NCBI GenBank assembly: GCA_022592435.1
Contig: JABYQS010000063.1
Location: forward strand, 124,001-188,000
Source of the DNA: Cerioporus squamosus
Lineage: Eukaryota; Basidiomycota; Agaricomycetes; Polyporales; Polyporaceae
Length of the DNA stretch: 64,000 bases
Reading direction: 5' to 3'
The notes beneath the pieces are model-generated. The model was not told the origin of the DNA. It worked only from the letters and a program-made list of their open reading frames with translations, and ran no database searches. Shown here piece after piece: positions 44,005 through 55,719 of the stretch (position 1 is its first letter; each line of letters starts with the position of its first letter). Made by a program: the position numbers and the translations under genes.

Positions 44005-44535
44005 CTATGCACCTGTTATCTTCCACTTCGTTCGCAGATATTCGACATAGTGCGGGGGTTTGGCTTGGCTTGAGGATGGCAGGGTGACATCGTGGAGCGT
44101 CGTCGTTCCTACGTCAAGAAGACTAGGATATATGACTTGTGTCTGATTAGCGGTCCGTATAACATGAGAAATGTAATCGGTGCCCTGCGTGAGCCTAAAT
44201 GACATTGGTACTGCATCATTACTGCACCATGCAAGGAACGCGTCGAGCTCAAGCTTGTGGATGCTGAGCCCCACCCTGGAACCACGGGCGCGAGTAGCAT
44301 AGGATCGCGAGGGAAGTAGACTTGGAGGGAATAAGTACAGTGCCAGCCCGTCTCCGGCCACGTCGGTTGCGTCCTGTGGCCCGTGGGGTCGTATGCTTGA
44401 CGTCGGTATGGGATGAGGCGAATTGGGTACAAGCGGGCCTGACGTCAAGCGTCGCGGGACCATTTCTTGCGGCCTCCCGTTGGAGGGGTATCTAAGTCTT
44501 CCTAGAGCAGTAGAGAAGTTAGATGAGGTGCCCAA
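44005..44535 (-). CDS. Hypothetical protein (176-residue frame)
   Basis: Open frame from an ATG at 44535 to TAG at 44005. The C-terminal half looks protein-like: LELDAFLAWCSNDAVPMSFRL, TANQTQVIYPSLLDVG, and a basic tail ending YVEYLRTKWKITGA. The tail is also found, with the same stop position, in the truncated repeat at 42488-42715, where the frame is kept through mainly codon-aligned differences. That supports coding. No family recognised; additional upstream exons are possible. Confidence 0.45.
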   Translation of the reverse strand: MGTSSNFSTALGRLRYPSNGRPQEMVPRRLTSGPLVPNSPHPIPTSSIRPHGPQDATDVAGDGLALYLFPPSLLPSRSYATRARGSRVGLSIHKLELDAFLAWCSNDAVPMSFRLTQGTDYISHVIRTANQTQVIYPSLLDVGTTTLHDVTLPSSSQAKPPHYVEYLRTKWKITGA

Positions 44536-44963
44536 GTCCTAGGCCTCGTTGCTCACCCGTATTCATAAGTCAACATTGAGCATGCATGGTGACTTGTAAA
44601 TCTTACTTGAGGAGATACTTACCGTTCAGTTCCCTGCGAGCGCCTCAACGACACGCCCGCGCGTGCAAAATCAAGCACAGTTTCTCACCCGTTCAAGCTC
44701 ACCGTCTTGTTCCTGACACGACGACTCGTCGTCCGCAACTTCCGCAACGCTCGCGAAGACGATGATGAGAACGACGGTCGAGAGGCAGACGCGGTGCGCC
44801 GGTCGGCCAGGGCGACTTATGCCGCAGCGCGCGTGGGAAAGGATGACTCTAATAATTCACCATATGATTTATCCTTAGGCCTGTCTCCCCTTGGTCTCCC
44901 CACTCCTTCTCGTCCATCTCCTCCTCTTCCCTCTCTTTCGATAACACTCGCGGAAAACCCTCC
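44536..44963. other. Promoter region of the NMN adenylyltransferase gene
   Basis: Pyrimidine-rich tract (CTCCTCTTCCCTCTCTTTCG) at about 44920-44940 just upstream of the start, as in many fungal promoters. No gene recognised. Confidence 0.5.
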
Positions 44964-46563
44964 ATGTCGGCAGACATGAGCTCCTCGCCGCCACCGCCGA
45001 CGACGGACTTCACCAATCCGCCAAACTACACCTTCCCGACGCACCGCTTGTCGCGCGTGCTCCGCAACCCGGAGAAGCAGCCCGTCGTCCTCGTCGCATG
45101 CGGCTCCTTCAGCCCCATCACCTACCTCCACCTCCGCATGTTCGAGATGGCCAAGGATTACGTCCGCCAAAACACCGACTTCGAGATCGTCGGCGGCTAC
45201 CTCAGCCCTGTGAGCGACCAGTACAAGAAGCCTGGCCTGCTCAGCGCACATCATCGGTGAGCCTCTCTCTCGACTCTAGTGGTTGTCTCTCTTTCTCTGT
45301 GCATCCACTCCGTTCGTCGCTGGAGCCTGGGGAAACTCTGTTTCAGTGAGCAAGTCACGTGAGCGCCTCGGGTCTTCGATGCGCTTCTGTCAGCCTCTCG
45401 CACCGCGGCGAGCAGCTCTGGAGTTGCAGGCGCAGGAGTCCTGGCATCCACGGCGAGCTTGCGTTGCGTCGTCCCACACCCAACCGCCAAGAGTGTGTGG
45501 TCGATGGTGCGACCGGAGAGCTCAAACTATTCTGGGCTGTCCGTCCGCAGGAGTGACGTGATGGAAGTCCATTTGGTTTGAGTTCAGAGCTAAACCTCCA
45601 GCTGGAAGCGCGGAATGGCCGAAGTGACCCGAAGCTCGAAGACGAAGTCGCACTACTGCCGCGTACACTCTCGCGGTGTGGTTTACACCGTTCCCGTCTG
45701 AGCCCTCGTGCTTAGTCTCATGACGGTTCATGAGAACCGTACCCGAGTTATGTAGACCTCGGGTGCGCCGCAGAATCGCTCAAATGTACCAGTGGGGACA
45801 CACTCGCCACGCCCGTGTCTGCTTGCGTGCAGTCTTGCGAAGGTCACGCTCGCGCTCATATAATTGTATTGGTGGAGGCTCGTTAATGAAGAGCACGAGG
45901 CGGCTGTGGCTTCCGTCCACAACCGCACCTTCTCACCTTGCCCGCAATCCGCGACTCGAAGCTGACCAGGCCCTCCACAGAGTAAACATGTGTAATCTCG
46001 CCGCCGAGCAGACTTCACAATGGCTGATGGTCGACCCCTGGGAAGCCTTCCAGTCGTACCAGCGGACGGCCGTCGTGCTCGACCACTTCGACTACGAGAT
46101 CAACACGCGCCTGGGCGGGATCGCGACCGCCGACGGCGCGGCCAAGAAGCCCGCGCGGATCATGCTCCTCGCCGGGTCCGACCTCATCGCGACGATGAGC
46201 GAGCCCGGCGTGTGGTCTGAGCCCGACCTCGACCACATCCTCGGGCGGTACGGCGTGCTCATCATCGAGCGCGCGGGCGCGGACATGGACCAGGCGATCG
46301 ACAGCCTCTCGCGCTGGCGCCACAACATCCACCTCATCCACCAGCTCGTCCAGAACGACGTGTCGTCGACGAAGGTTCGCCTCTTCCTTCGCCGCGGACT
46401 GAGCGTGCGGTACCTGCTCCCTGCGCCCGTCGTCGACTACATCGAGCAGCACGGGCTGTACATGGACGACGGCCCGAACGCGAGCGCTGCGTCGGGCGCC
46501 GTTGCGGCCGAGAAGGAGAAGGGCAAGGAGAGGGAGGCGTCGACGTCGACCGCGGCGCGCTAG
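44964..46563 (+). CDS. NMA1: Nicotinamide/nicotinate mononucleotide adenylyltransferase
   Basis: Two exons, 44964-45256 and 45981-46563, give 291 residues. The join is CG|A within the conserved LLSAHHRVNMC sequence, so no further coding exon fits in the 724-bp intron. Motifs: GSFSPITYLHLRMFEMA (nucleotidyltransferase GxFxP with the H/H-type site), VGGYLSPVSDQY, WLMVDPWE, MLLAGSDL, LIIERAGAD, and NDVSSTKVRLFLRRG, which is the ISSTxxR motif. The enzyme joins NMN or NaMN with ATP to make NAD or NaAD, the last shared step of NAD synthesis, in nucleus or cytosol. The N-terminus is Ser/Pro-rich; an ATG at 44976 is an alternative start. The C-terminal tail (Glu/Lys/Ser/Ala) is not conserved. Frame intact. 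Confidence 0.95.
45257..45980 (+). other. 724-bp intron in the NMN adenylyltransferase gene
   Basis: GTGAGC donor and CTCCACAG acceptor. Flanking exons encode adjacent residues of the family, so this is one intron. It includes a 7-bp inverted repeat ACGGTTC/GAACCGT near 45722-45740. Nothing coding is seen. Confidence 0.8.
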
Positions 46564-47044
46564 CCATACCGGCGCTTCTCATCTATCTGGAGCTTCATCT
46601 CTCTATCTATCCCCGGGGGTGGGTTGTACGTTATGCTAGTCGTTACACAGGTTTCTTGTTTTTGTCTTTGCATCCCCTTTAGAGTCGGCAGCAGCCTGCC
46701 ATGCCATCCATGTATTCTCGCCCTAAGGCTAGGGTTAACGTTAGGTAGTAGGTACATACCGAGTATACCGAGTACGAGTACGAGTACGAGCAGTCGGGGA
46801 ACGTCCCGAGTTAACGACAGACTGGAAAATGTCGTCCTGTATTGCTGGCACTGCTGTGGTCTATCCTACGTTTACGGACCTCGTAATTACATTGGTCTGG
46901 TCAGTTCAGTCTATCTAACAACACATGACGAATTCGTCGTGATTCCATCGAGTCAAGGCTGCTGCTTACATTTCGTCCAAGATACCAGGGAAACAACCCT
47001 CTCCTATATATTGCGTAGATCGTGACTGATGGGGGAGGAGATAC
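46564..47044. other. Convergent 3' flanks
   Basis: Between the NMN adenylyltransferase stop and the deacetylase stop (opposite strands). Contains the short GAGTAC repeat at 46770 and no gene. Confidence 0.55.
46770..46790. repeat. Hexanucleotide tandem repeat (GAGTAC)n
   Basis: Three and a half units of GAGTAC, preceded by related GAGTATACC words. Confidence 0.85.
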
Positions 47045-47045
47045 T

Positions 47046-49257
47046 CTACTCAGCTTTCGTCCACACCTCGCGCCCGCGCACCCAAGTGCTCAGGACCTTG
47101 CCCCTGCGATCGAGCACGACCAGATCGGCATCCGCGCCCGGGCGCAGCGTGCCCTTGCGGCGCTCGATCCCGAGGCACTTCGCGGGGTTGTACGTCGCGC
47201 AGCGGATCGCCTCGCCGAGCGAGCACCCGGTGAACCGCGAGAAGTTGCGCACGCACTTGTCGAGCGTGACGACGGAGCCGGCGAGCGTGTCCGTGCCCTC
47301 GAGGTACAGCTTGTCCCCGGACTTGACGAACCGCTTCCCGTCCCGCCACTCGTGCACGCCGTCCTTGAGGTGCGGGTCCAGGATCTTCATCGCGTCCGTG
47401 ATCAGGATGCAGCCCTCGGGGTACGACGAGTACGCGAGCTGCAGAAAGGTCAGCGCTTGTCAGGGCAAACGAGGGGAGCGATCACGTACGCGGACGGAGT
47501 TGGGGTGCGAGTGTATGCCGTCGACGATGAGCTCGTAAAACGGCCGCTCGAACGCAAGATCCGCGACCTTCCCCTTCTGCAAGTGGAGGTCCTCCAGGTC
47601 GGTCTGCGCGCGCAGGACCGGGGTGAGCGGGGGCGTCTGGACGTCGTCGAACGCCTCCGACGTCGCCTGCGGGCCCTGCGCAGCCGCCGCGCGCCTCACT
47701 GTCGAGGGCACGCGGTGGATCTTCGAGAACGTCGCCGAGACGGGCGAGGTCGGGTTCGACGGGGAGGACAGGTGCGGCGACGCGCCGAGGAGGCCGATGA
47801 TGGACGGGTCGCGGTGGTGCAGCTGCGGCATCGCGTTGAAGAGGTGGGTGATGAGGCGTGCGCCGTTCTGCACGGCAGCGGTCGCGAGCCCGGTCGAGGC
47901 GATGCTGTGGCCAATGGAGAAGACGACACCGCGGCGGGTCAGCTCCTCGATGGACGACATGACACCATCGACTTCGGGGGCCGCGGTGATCACGCGCACG
48001 CCGATGGACTGGTCGCCCATGAGCCAGTCCTCGTTGTCGGCAAGGTTGTCAGCGCCGTACACCTCCTCGAAGGACTTGATCTCTTCCTTGGCGGCGAGAA
48101 GGAACTGAGGCTCGTGTGCGCCACGCTTCGCAAACTGGATGAAGGGACCTTCGGCGTGCCAGCCAAGCAGAGTCGCAGAAGTCGGAGAGTTGTAAGGGCG
48201 CAGGAGGTGCAACAGCTTCGGGTAGAGCGAGCGTTCCTGTGTCTGGAGATGGTAGGAGGAATGTCAGCACCGTGTCTGCCATAGGCAGGGACCCAGAGAC
48301 GATCAAGAGCGGATCCAACTCATGCGCAACGCCGCGACAAGTGCGGGAAATTGAGCCACTGAAAGCGCGGCCGACAATTCCAACGAAGAGCAAGAAACGT
48401 CTTCGGAAGACGCTATGCCCTCACAGGGATGCACTGACACCAGGCGAATGCGCAAGCGCAAGCGAAGAATCCTCACAGCATCACGTAGTCGGTGCATATA
48501 TGCGCTGCATCCCTCATCGCCACGGTCGTAGGATATACCGCATGTCCGTGCCGGCGACATAAGACGATGCCCTCTACCTTTGCTTCCGAACCCCACAAAT
48601 CGCAAATCAAATGTAATTGTAGGCGGATGAAACGAGATACGCCCAGTACTGGGAAACCAACCCTGACACATATCACTCAATGGACTGATGTGGCAGCGAG
48701 AACGTGCATGCGCGCAATTTGCAGGTTCCTGAAGGCACGAACGAGACGAACTCGGGTACGTACTCTGGGAAGGTGCGAAGTATCTCGGGCTGAATTGAAG
48801 GTACTAGGTACTCACGATGATGGTAGGCAGGAGTCTCCGGACGCAAGTTTCAGCGTATCGCACATTATCGGGGACAGAGGAACACTCACGATGTGACACC
48901 AGTCTCGACGATCTTCTCTGCTACACGGTGCAGGCCGGCGCGGTAGGTCTCATCGTCGCCCTCGTAGACGGAGAAGTCAAAGTTGTATGCGCCGTTGATC
49001 TGGATATCGAGGAATCCGGGACTAACGACATGTTACTCGACCATGACAGACTCTAGGGACGCAGAAACTCACCTAAGGATGTTTCCACCAAGATCAATGA
49101 CTCTGTCCGGTCTCTCCTTGCGAAGGAAGAAGGTCTTCTGCGAGTCGAGGATAACGCCGCGCCTCTCGTCGATCCACAGGTCCTTCTCGACGAGCCCGCC
49201 GTCTTCCTGAGGGAGCAAGCAGTTCGTGAAGCAGATAAGGCCGTTGGGGGACGACAT
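47046..49257 (-). CDS. N-acetylglucosamine-6-phosphate deacetylase, copy 1 (intact)
   Basis: Exons 49257-49073, 49021-48890, 48834-48816 (only 19 nt), 48242-47490 and 47438-47046 give 493 residues with frame kept throughout. Motifs of the amidohydrolase family: PGFLDIQINGAYNFDFS, GVTSLLPTII (assembled across the small exon), LGWHAEGPFI (metal-binding Glu), ISIGHS-like SIGHSIAS, THLFNAMPQLHHRDP, VDGIHSHP, ILITDAMK and ATYNPAKCLGI. The enzyme removes acetate from GlcNAc-6-P in the cytosol, feeding chitin-derived aminosugar into glycolysis. It carries an insertion of about 60 residues rich in Ser/Pro/Thr in the middle, as seen in fungal homologues. A 573-bp intron (48243-48815) is long for this genome. 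TATATAAG lies about 50 bp upstream of the ATG. Confidence 0.93.
48332..48773. other. Diverged intron core of deacetylase copy 1
   Basis: Inside the 573-bp intron, this 442-nt segment corresponds to 59651-60129 (479 nt) in copy 2 but is clearly diverged, with substitutions and indels throughout, while the sequence on both sides is nearly identical between the copies. Confidence 0.85.
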
Positions 49258-49303
49258 GGTAAGTATGTGGGTGCAAAGTGGGTGCCGGGCTCTTCTGGAG
49301 TGT

Positions 49304-49311
49304 CTTATATA
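49304..49311 (-). promoter_or_regulatory. TATA box of deacetylase copy 1
   Basis: TATATAAG on the minus strand, about 50 bp upstream of the start codon at 49257. The same site occurs at 60660-60667 for copy 2. Confidence 0.6.
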
Positions 49312-52300
49312 CGCTGGGCACTGTCACCGGTGAGTCGAGGGCCAGCCGTCGTCGGCCGCTCTCAGATCTTCCAACTGCATGGCAAGAACCGGGGGCCATA
49401 TGGCCCATGACTTATCTGGATACTGGCTGCATGCTCACGAACGTTCCAAGCCGGCTTGCCGGACCATGCCACCATGGGGCGCGGCGCTGATCGCCCTCAG
49501 GCCCCTCCACGTTCTGGACGGTCTGCGCAGCCATTGGCTTGAGCTTGAGGAGACGGGCGATGAAACAACGGAAACAGAGAATTCAGAGCGAGATTGAGCG
49601 TTCACGATCAGCGTCGTTGAGAAGGAGAGACTGCCCACGTCGTCGTAGACCTCGAGGACGCTGTCCCACGCGACGACGAAGCGCCCGGTCGTGATCGGAT
49701 GCAGCCGCCTTGCTCCTTGCTCTGTGGGCGCACACTCGCACGCCCGCCTTTGCTCCTCTCTCGCACACCCGCACTGGACGCGTCCGCCGCTCGCCTGCCT
49801 GCTGCCTTCCCTCCCGCTGTCCTCCCCGCCCTTCGTCCGCCTTTGCACGCACATCTTCAGATCATCGGATGCTGACGCGTCCGCATCGTTAGGGCGCACA
49901 AGGCCCGCGCGGACGCGATCTCTCACGCGCGACCCCCCAACCTCGCCCGACCGGCCGCAATCAACCTCTCACGTGTGCCCTCGCAGATACTCTGGACAGG
50001 CATGGCCCATACGATTCTGTGAAGGTGCGTTTCATCCGAATCTGAGCCCTCCACGTCTCGCAATCCCCGAAGTGCCGCGCATCCCCTCACAGTTTCGCCG
50101 CTCGCTCGCTGTTCGCAACACAGACGTGCAGGCGTATCCCAACACGTCGTCGAGACACGCCTGCGCCTCCCCGCGACCATCCCCGCCGGTTCCGGGCCAC
50201 TCCGACGAGGTCCGGACTTGGACGCGAGTTCATTGCACTCCTCAGACAGCCGCCTCGTCTCCGCGCTCCCATCTCCCCGTGCCGTTCCCGTCCAGCTCAA
50301 GACCGGGCCGACGACTCGTGTGCACTCAACACGACACGTCGGGGGCGCCACAATCATCCAGGAACAACCGGTCGACATACCCGGCATCCGACACGGCTGC
50401 GCCTCTACCCCGACCAGTCCGCATCCAACTGCCGTGCAACAAAGCCTCGCGAGTGCCAGCCGAAGAATCTGCATCGCTTGCACGCACTCGCCCGCCGCCC
50501 GCCGCCACTCTCCAGATCGCTCAAGGTTGCTACTTCGTTGCGTCACCCTCGCCTTCCCCGGCGCGGGAATGCTTGCGCTGGTCCTCAACGCCACCAGCGA
50601 CGTGTTCGCGCGCCGCTGGCAGCAGTTCGGAAACTCACGCAGCCGTACGGCGGGTTCTACGGCGGTCGGAGCGAGCTCGCGACTGTGGCCCTGGACGAGA
50701 GCGATACCGTTTCGCACCTATGCGGGATGGCCCAGCGAGCGATACACGACGCCGGACGAACCCGGTATCGGCTGGAGTGCAAGCTCAGCGGAGGCCCGGT
50801 GCAAGGACGAGACTCCCATCGGGCTCGAAGCACGGCCCGCAGAGCAGTGTCGCGGACGCGTTGGAGAGCAGCCACTGCACGGGGTGCTCACGTCGCGCGA
50901 GTGCCCAGCAGGCGTAGGTAGCGTTGAGAGTAGGCATGTGTAGCTACTCACAATATATCTCGTCGTCACCAGAGCTTGTGTCGCGGGCCCGGCCTCCGGC
51001 TCGGCTTTGTATCTCTGTGCTGGCGTTGTCCCGACGACGTTCTGAGGCATGGACGAGGTGTGGTAAGGACTCGATGTGCGCGTTTAGCGGACAACAACGG
51101 GGGCTGACGTACCTTGCTTCTACTGGTCGGAAAGGTCAAGACCTGCAATGGAATGGTGCATGGTGAGTACCTCGTACTGGCGCGTGTAGAAGTGATGCTG
51201 ACGTACCTTGCCCTCCGTCCACTCCGGCCATGTTCGAAGGACAGCCGGTCCCTCTCGAGACGCTACTGCGAATGGTCAAAATGTCTTCAACACGCGAGGG
51301 CGGCTACGACGGCCGTACTTACCTGGCGGTGTGTAGCGTCGTCCTGCCAGCGATCAAGCCGACTTGCACCAGGCATTGGCCCTGAGCACCGGAGAATGCC
51401 TACCGGCAGGACGGCAATCTCGGGCTCTAAACATGCCGTGAGTAATGGCACCGTTACTGCGGCTGACTATGCAGAAATAATCACGACACACCTCCATGCA
51501 GCCGGTCATCGTCGACTCCCGAGCGGCAGGTGTTTGCAAGGACCTAGCTGGAGAGGTGAGTGTTCAGCGATCTGCTTAGGTGTTCGGGAACGAGTCATGA
51601 TGTACCTAGGGAGGTGACGAGGTCAGCTTGCCTTCACGTCGAACGGCCGACCCTTGTGTCTGGTCGCCACCCGGACACGCATCCGCAGGACAGAGACGGG
51701 CCTGACAACGGTATAAGCGAAGCGATCGGTCAGAGTGGACGGGACTTCAACGCAATATATGTGTCCTGCATCCAGCTGTCCGCGACGTGCACACAGAAGC
51801 GAAGGATGGCACGGCCGGCGAGCCACTCGGGACCGGACGAATGCACCCCCGGCTGTACAGTCTCGATACGAAGCTCTTCGTCGACAAACAGACCATCCAC
51901 CACCGCCAGCTGTGTACAGATGAACCAGACCGGTCACTGGTACAAGTCGGCGGCCGAGGCATGCGACTCAGACCTGTCTGATCGGCGCCCTGTGCAGACA
52001 CCCATCCCGCATGGCCGTGAGACGTCGACAGACTGACGGCAGACTGCAATGACGACGCCAGCGTCGCGGTCTTGTCGCTGACTCCGCGCGAGGACATACT
52101 GGCGACATGAACACATTGACAGTTTGCTACTCGGCGCGATCAGCATCTGCGACCACGAGCCTGGCATGATGACGGCGTACCTGGCGGCAGGATGAAGGCA
52201 ATCGGAGTGGGCGAGACGTGGCACAACACAGCGTCCCTGGACACAGCATTGCGACATGCGCTATCGGATGGGGAACACGCTCGAGGTCGCAGCAGTTACC

Positions 52301-55300
52301 GTGGGGCGACGGTGCGGAAGCGTCCGGCATGTCTCGCTGGCTACAGGTGCGTCGTCAGCACTCGCGAGATCTCTGCGGGATCCACGCTGCCGTAACTCAG
52401 CGGCGGGATTCGAGGACATAGCGCGTCCATGTCTGCAGCACAGCCGGACTGGGGATAGTATCAGCATGACGGAATGCGCCCGAAGCCAGTCTGTGAGACA
52501 TACCGCGACTGAGTACTACAGGGAACGGCAGAGCCCAGTCGAAGTCGGGGAGGGTCGCTCTCGTGCTGAGACTACAGACATACGCTGACGTACTCTGTCA
52601 ACAGCCTCTACGGGGATCCGAGGGTTACTAGGCTCGGGTGTCGCGGTGCCGGTCTGTCATCAACACTGCGTGAGTCGCAGGATACTAGCATGCGGATGGA
52701 CATGGCTTACGAACCTCAAGATTCGCTTGCGACCGCTACGTCTGGACGAGTACGATTCTGTCAGCATACAAGCGCGAGGATCAGACGAACACAACGGCGA
52801 CCTACACTGGACTTCTCGTCGCCGGAAGACGCGTACCTGCAGGACGGAGAGCCTGAGACCTGAGAGAGAGGGATTACACTGTGAGCTCGTCGCCCTACAC
52901 CACGGAGGCAAGTTGACATTGACGTACGGATCTCTGTTCTTTCACTACGGTTCTGGCAGCAGCGTAGGGACAGCGACGCCAGCCGGTCCGATCTGGCTCA
53001 CTAGTCACGGCGCCGCCATCGACGGCCGTCTGCATGGATCGCGTCGTAGTCGCTGAGGCAACCAACGCATCTCCACGTGGGCGACCGTCAGAACTGCGCG
53101 CCCTGCGCAGCAGGATGTGTCGGAGGCCGCAGTATACTGCAGAGGACGAGGGATTCAGAGAGCCAAGTTCTGTGCTCTGCCCAAGATCATGATGGACAAG
53201 CACGACGCACCGAAGTTGCCACGGCGGGTCAATCAGTCTCGGGACACTCTGCCTTCGAAGGACCCGGCGGCGAGATAGGATGCTACCGTGTATATGGCAC
53301 CATGAATCGCGATCGGGTGTCCGCATGGCGCAGCGCAGCCGGAGACAGTCTCGTAGACATACCTTGCTCGTCTGCAGGGCACAGTGGATCCCGGGCCCGG
53401 GCCCGGTTCGTCGTAGCCTCGGTTCCGGTGGTCAGGAGCCGGCCTCGACGCGGCTTCGTAGCTGGGAATCTGCAGAGTACCGAGTACCGTGTACAGCGTG
53501 CTGCCGGTGAGTACGAGTGGTCAGATCGTCACGAAAGTGCTGCTACTCACGTTCATGGATCTCAGGCACACGGAGGATCGAAATCCCAGTTGAGATGGGT
53601 TAGAACTTCTTATCGGTATTCATCGTTCTGTAGAATCACGTCGACATTCAATCAGTAGCCCTGAAACATGAGAGCGCGGCCTTACAGGGACACTGTGCGC
53701 CCGGCCATCAGAACGAACTCATGAAGGCGAGAGTGTCAGCGGGGTGACCAGGCACATGAGTGCATGCCCGAAAGACGTACCATGCGTAAAATCGGAGGTA
53801 CGGTGTCAAGCAGAGGGAGGACTGCGTAGACGGCGATAGGGTCGACGAGCTCGAGGGCTCGGCTGAAGGAGCAGACCTATTAGGTCGAGCTTGTCAACAC
53901 AACAATCAGGAACATGAGTGCGGAAGACCCACAGCGTGTCATAGGCCGGTGGGCACGCCAAGGGAGAACAAGATGTTGAAGACAAGCAAGCTAAAGAGCT
54001 CAAAGAACAGCGCAAGTAGGATGGAGAGGGAGGCCGGGGAGGTACTGGTGGAGAGGAAGAGGATGTGTGTCGACGAGGGGAGAACAGCGTGGTACTTATA
54101 CGCACCGGGGAGTCTCCGAGCCAGAAAAACACAAACAAAGTTGCTCTCGGAGCTTGACAAACACATGGAGCCCGGAGAGCCAAGCCCGAGGTGGCTCTCT
54201 GGTAGCGAACCAACCAGTGGGCGACAGCGCAGAATGGAGCACGGTGCGAGCTAGCGGGTACCGATGTGCGACGGACTCGCACTTCCATGCTTCGGAGTGC
54301 GTTTCACGACTCGCAACAGCTCGGGCGCCGCTCGCCTACGTGGGCGCTTTGTGTCGCATCAACTGGGGATGCTCGATTTTGCGGCGAGATCCTGGGAAGT
54401 CTGGGCGAGCGGGTGGACCGGGAAAGCATATCGCAGCTGTTTGTCAGTAATCCCGCTTCCTCCGTGCGCAGAGTAGCAGGAGAGAGCTCTCATACCTAGT
54501 TATGTACTGCATGCATCAGCGCTGTGATCTAGTGAACTTGGCCTCTTAGCTTGCCAGTGTGAACTTGACTCTCGTCAAAGGAGCTGGCTGGATCTCCCGA
54601 AAGAATGATGCGCCGAGTTGAGCGCAGTTAGTGGTAATATCTGAAGCATTCATGTTAGCACTATGCTATAAGGCTCGCTGTGGTAGATACACATACCATT
54701 GAGGCCTCTCTGCTTGACTGCTGTGGACTATGCGGTGCGGACAAAGGCAAGATGCAGCGGGCGGCAGCGCAGATCCAGATCTGCGCAAGGCGTAGTGGTG
54801 GAAGCGCTGAGCAGCGCGCGGCGTCCGGACTTGCTCCGCATAGTACGCCGACTGGGTCTCCCGCCCGTCTGCAGACCTCAGGAAGAATGATAGCTCTTCC
54901 CTAGAGCCTGCAAGCCTGAGCAGTACTCTTTCATTGCAATACTACCACCAGAATGCCACGAACACAATATCCTTGAACATGTCGGACTTGGCGGGAGTTG
55001 CAATCCGCGTAGCGGCGTGAAGGAGTACCCTTCACTCGGAACAAAGCCCAGCAGTAAATGCAGACCACGCAAACCACGTCTTGCACTTACAGACAGATAA
55101 TGTGCCTCCAACGACCCCGGTCCAGCTGCCACTGTTCCAGACAGCCCTCTGCCGACTCAGGTACCATATTCTTCTCAGATCCGAGCCATTCAGCCTGACA
55201 GATGTTTGCAGGATTGTCTCATGCAGAGGCTGTCAGGTGGATGCGAGCAAAGATTCGCAGAATGGTCTTGAAGCGGCTCCGTAAGTGCCTCTGTTCTTAG

Positions 55301-55323
55301 CCCTTGAACATGGCAGCTCATGA

Positions 55324-55719
55324 TTGACTCGAACAGGGCTCATGACAAAGGACGAGTGCGCTATCATGAGCTGGAACTCGTTCTACCCTCGAGTCACACA
55401 AAAGTATGGTGTACTCATCGATGGCTGGCCGCTCGAGTTCATCCCCTTCAAGGATCTCAGCAAGTCAACATCATCGCTTCCCATTCTAGAGATGCTGTGG
55501 CTCCGGTGGAAAGTCGGCCAGACATTCTTCCGGAAGGCGACCCTGGAGGAGATGAGCGCGTTAGAAGCCATGGGCGCGTTCGCAAAGCCGAAGCGAGCAC
55601 GGCGGTCGGACTTCTGCGTTGTGAGAGGTCAGCACCGGAATCCCAAGACCCGATCAAAGCGGGTGAAGCGGAAGACAATCAAATGCCCTCCCACTGTTCC
55701 AGACGATGCAGACATCTAG
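55324..55719 (+). CDS. Small basic protein resembling a domain common in basidiomycete hypothetical proteins
   Basis: Open frame of 131 residues. The central part (KYGVLIDGWPLEFIPFKDLS, then a Ser/Leu stretch and LWLRWKVGQTFFRKATLEE) resembles a short module I associate with many uncharacterised agaricomycete proteins (a tyrosine/valine lead-in followed by GWP, then a helix with W and FxKL). The C-terminus is Lys/Arg-rich and ends in PPTVPDDADI. It may be a last exon, since the sequence just before contains a possible GTAAGT...AACAG intron (55283-55337). The recognition is from memory of sequence style, so treat it as weak. Confidence 0.35.
   Translation: MTRTGLMTKDECAIMSWNSFYPRVTQKYGVLIDGWPLEFIPFKDLSKSTSSLPILEMLWLRWKVGQTFFRKATLEEMSALEAMGAFAKPKRARRSDFCVVRGQHRNPKTRSKRVKRKTIKCPPTVPDDADI

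Larger units (their letters stand above)
47045..49682. repeat. Direct duplication, copy 1 (deacetylase gene plus promoter)
   Basis: Matches 58366-61038 in the same orientation. The left limit is one base beyond the stop codon of the gene; the right limit is about 425 bp upstream of its start. The segments outside 48332-48773 look almost identical, with a handful of substitutions and two single-base indels seen. Confidence 0.92.

Noticed and set aside
47022..48284. 420-residue open frame on the plus strand over deacetylase copy 1
   Set aside because: It is antisense to exons that encode clear amidohydrolase motifs; high GC at third positions opens the complementary frame.
49691..50917. 408-residue open frame at the start of the spacer
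   Set aside because: Ser/Arg/Pro/Thr-rich with several equally open alternative frames; no domain or splice-consistent structure.
51730..53520. Minus-strand multi-exon gene in the spacer
   Set aside because: Exon-like pieces can be joined with GT-AG signals, but all three frames remain open in the best pieces and no family is recognised, so it is kept only as a finding.
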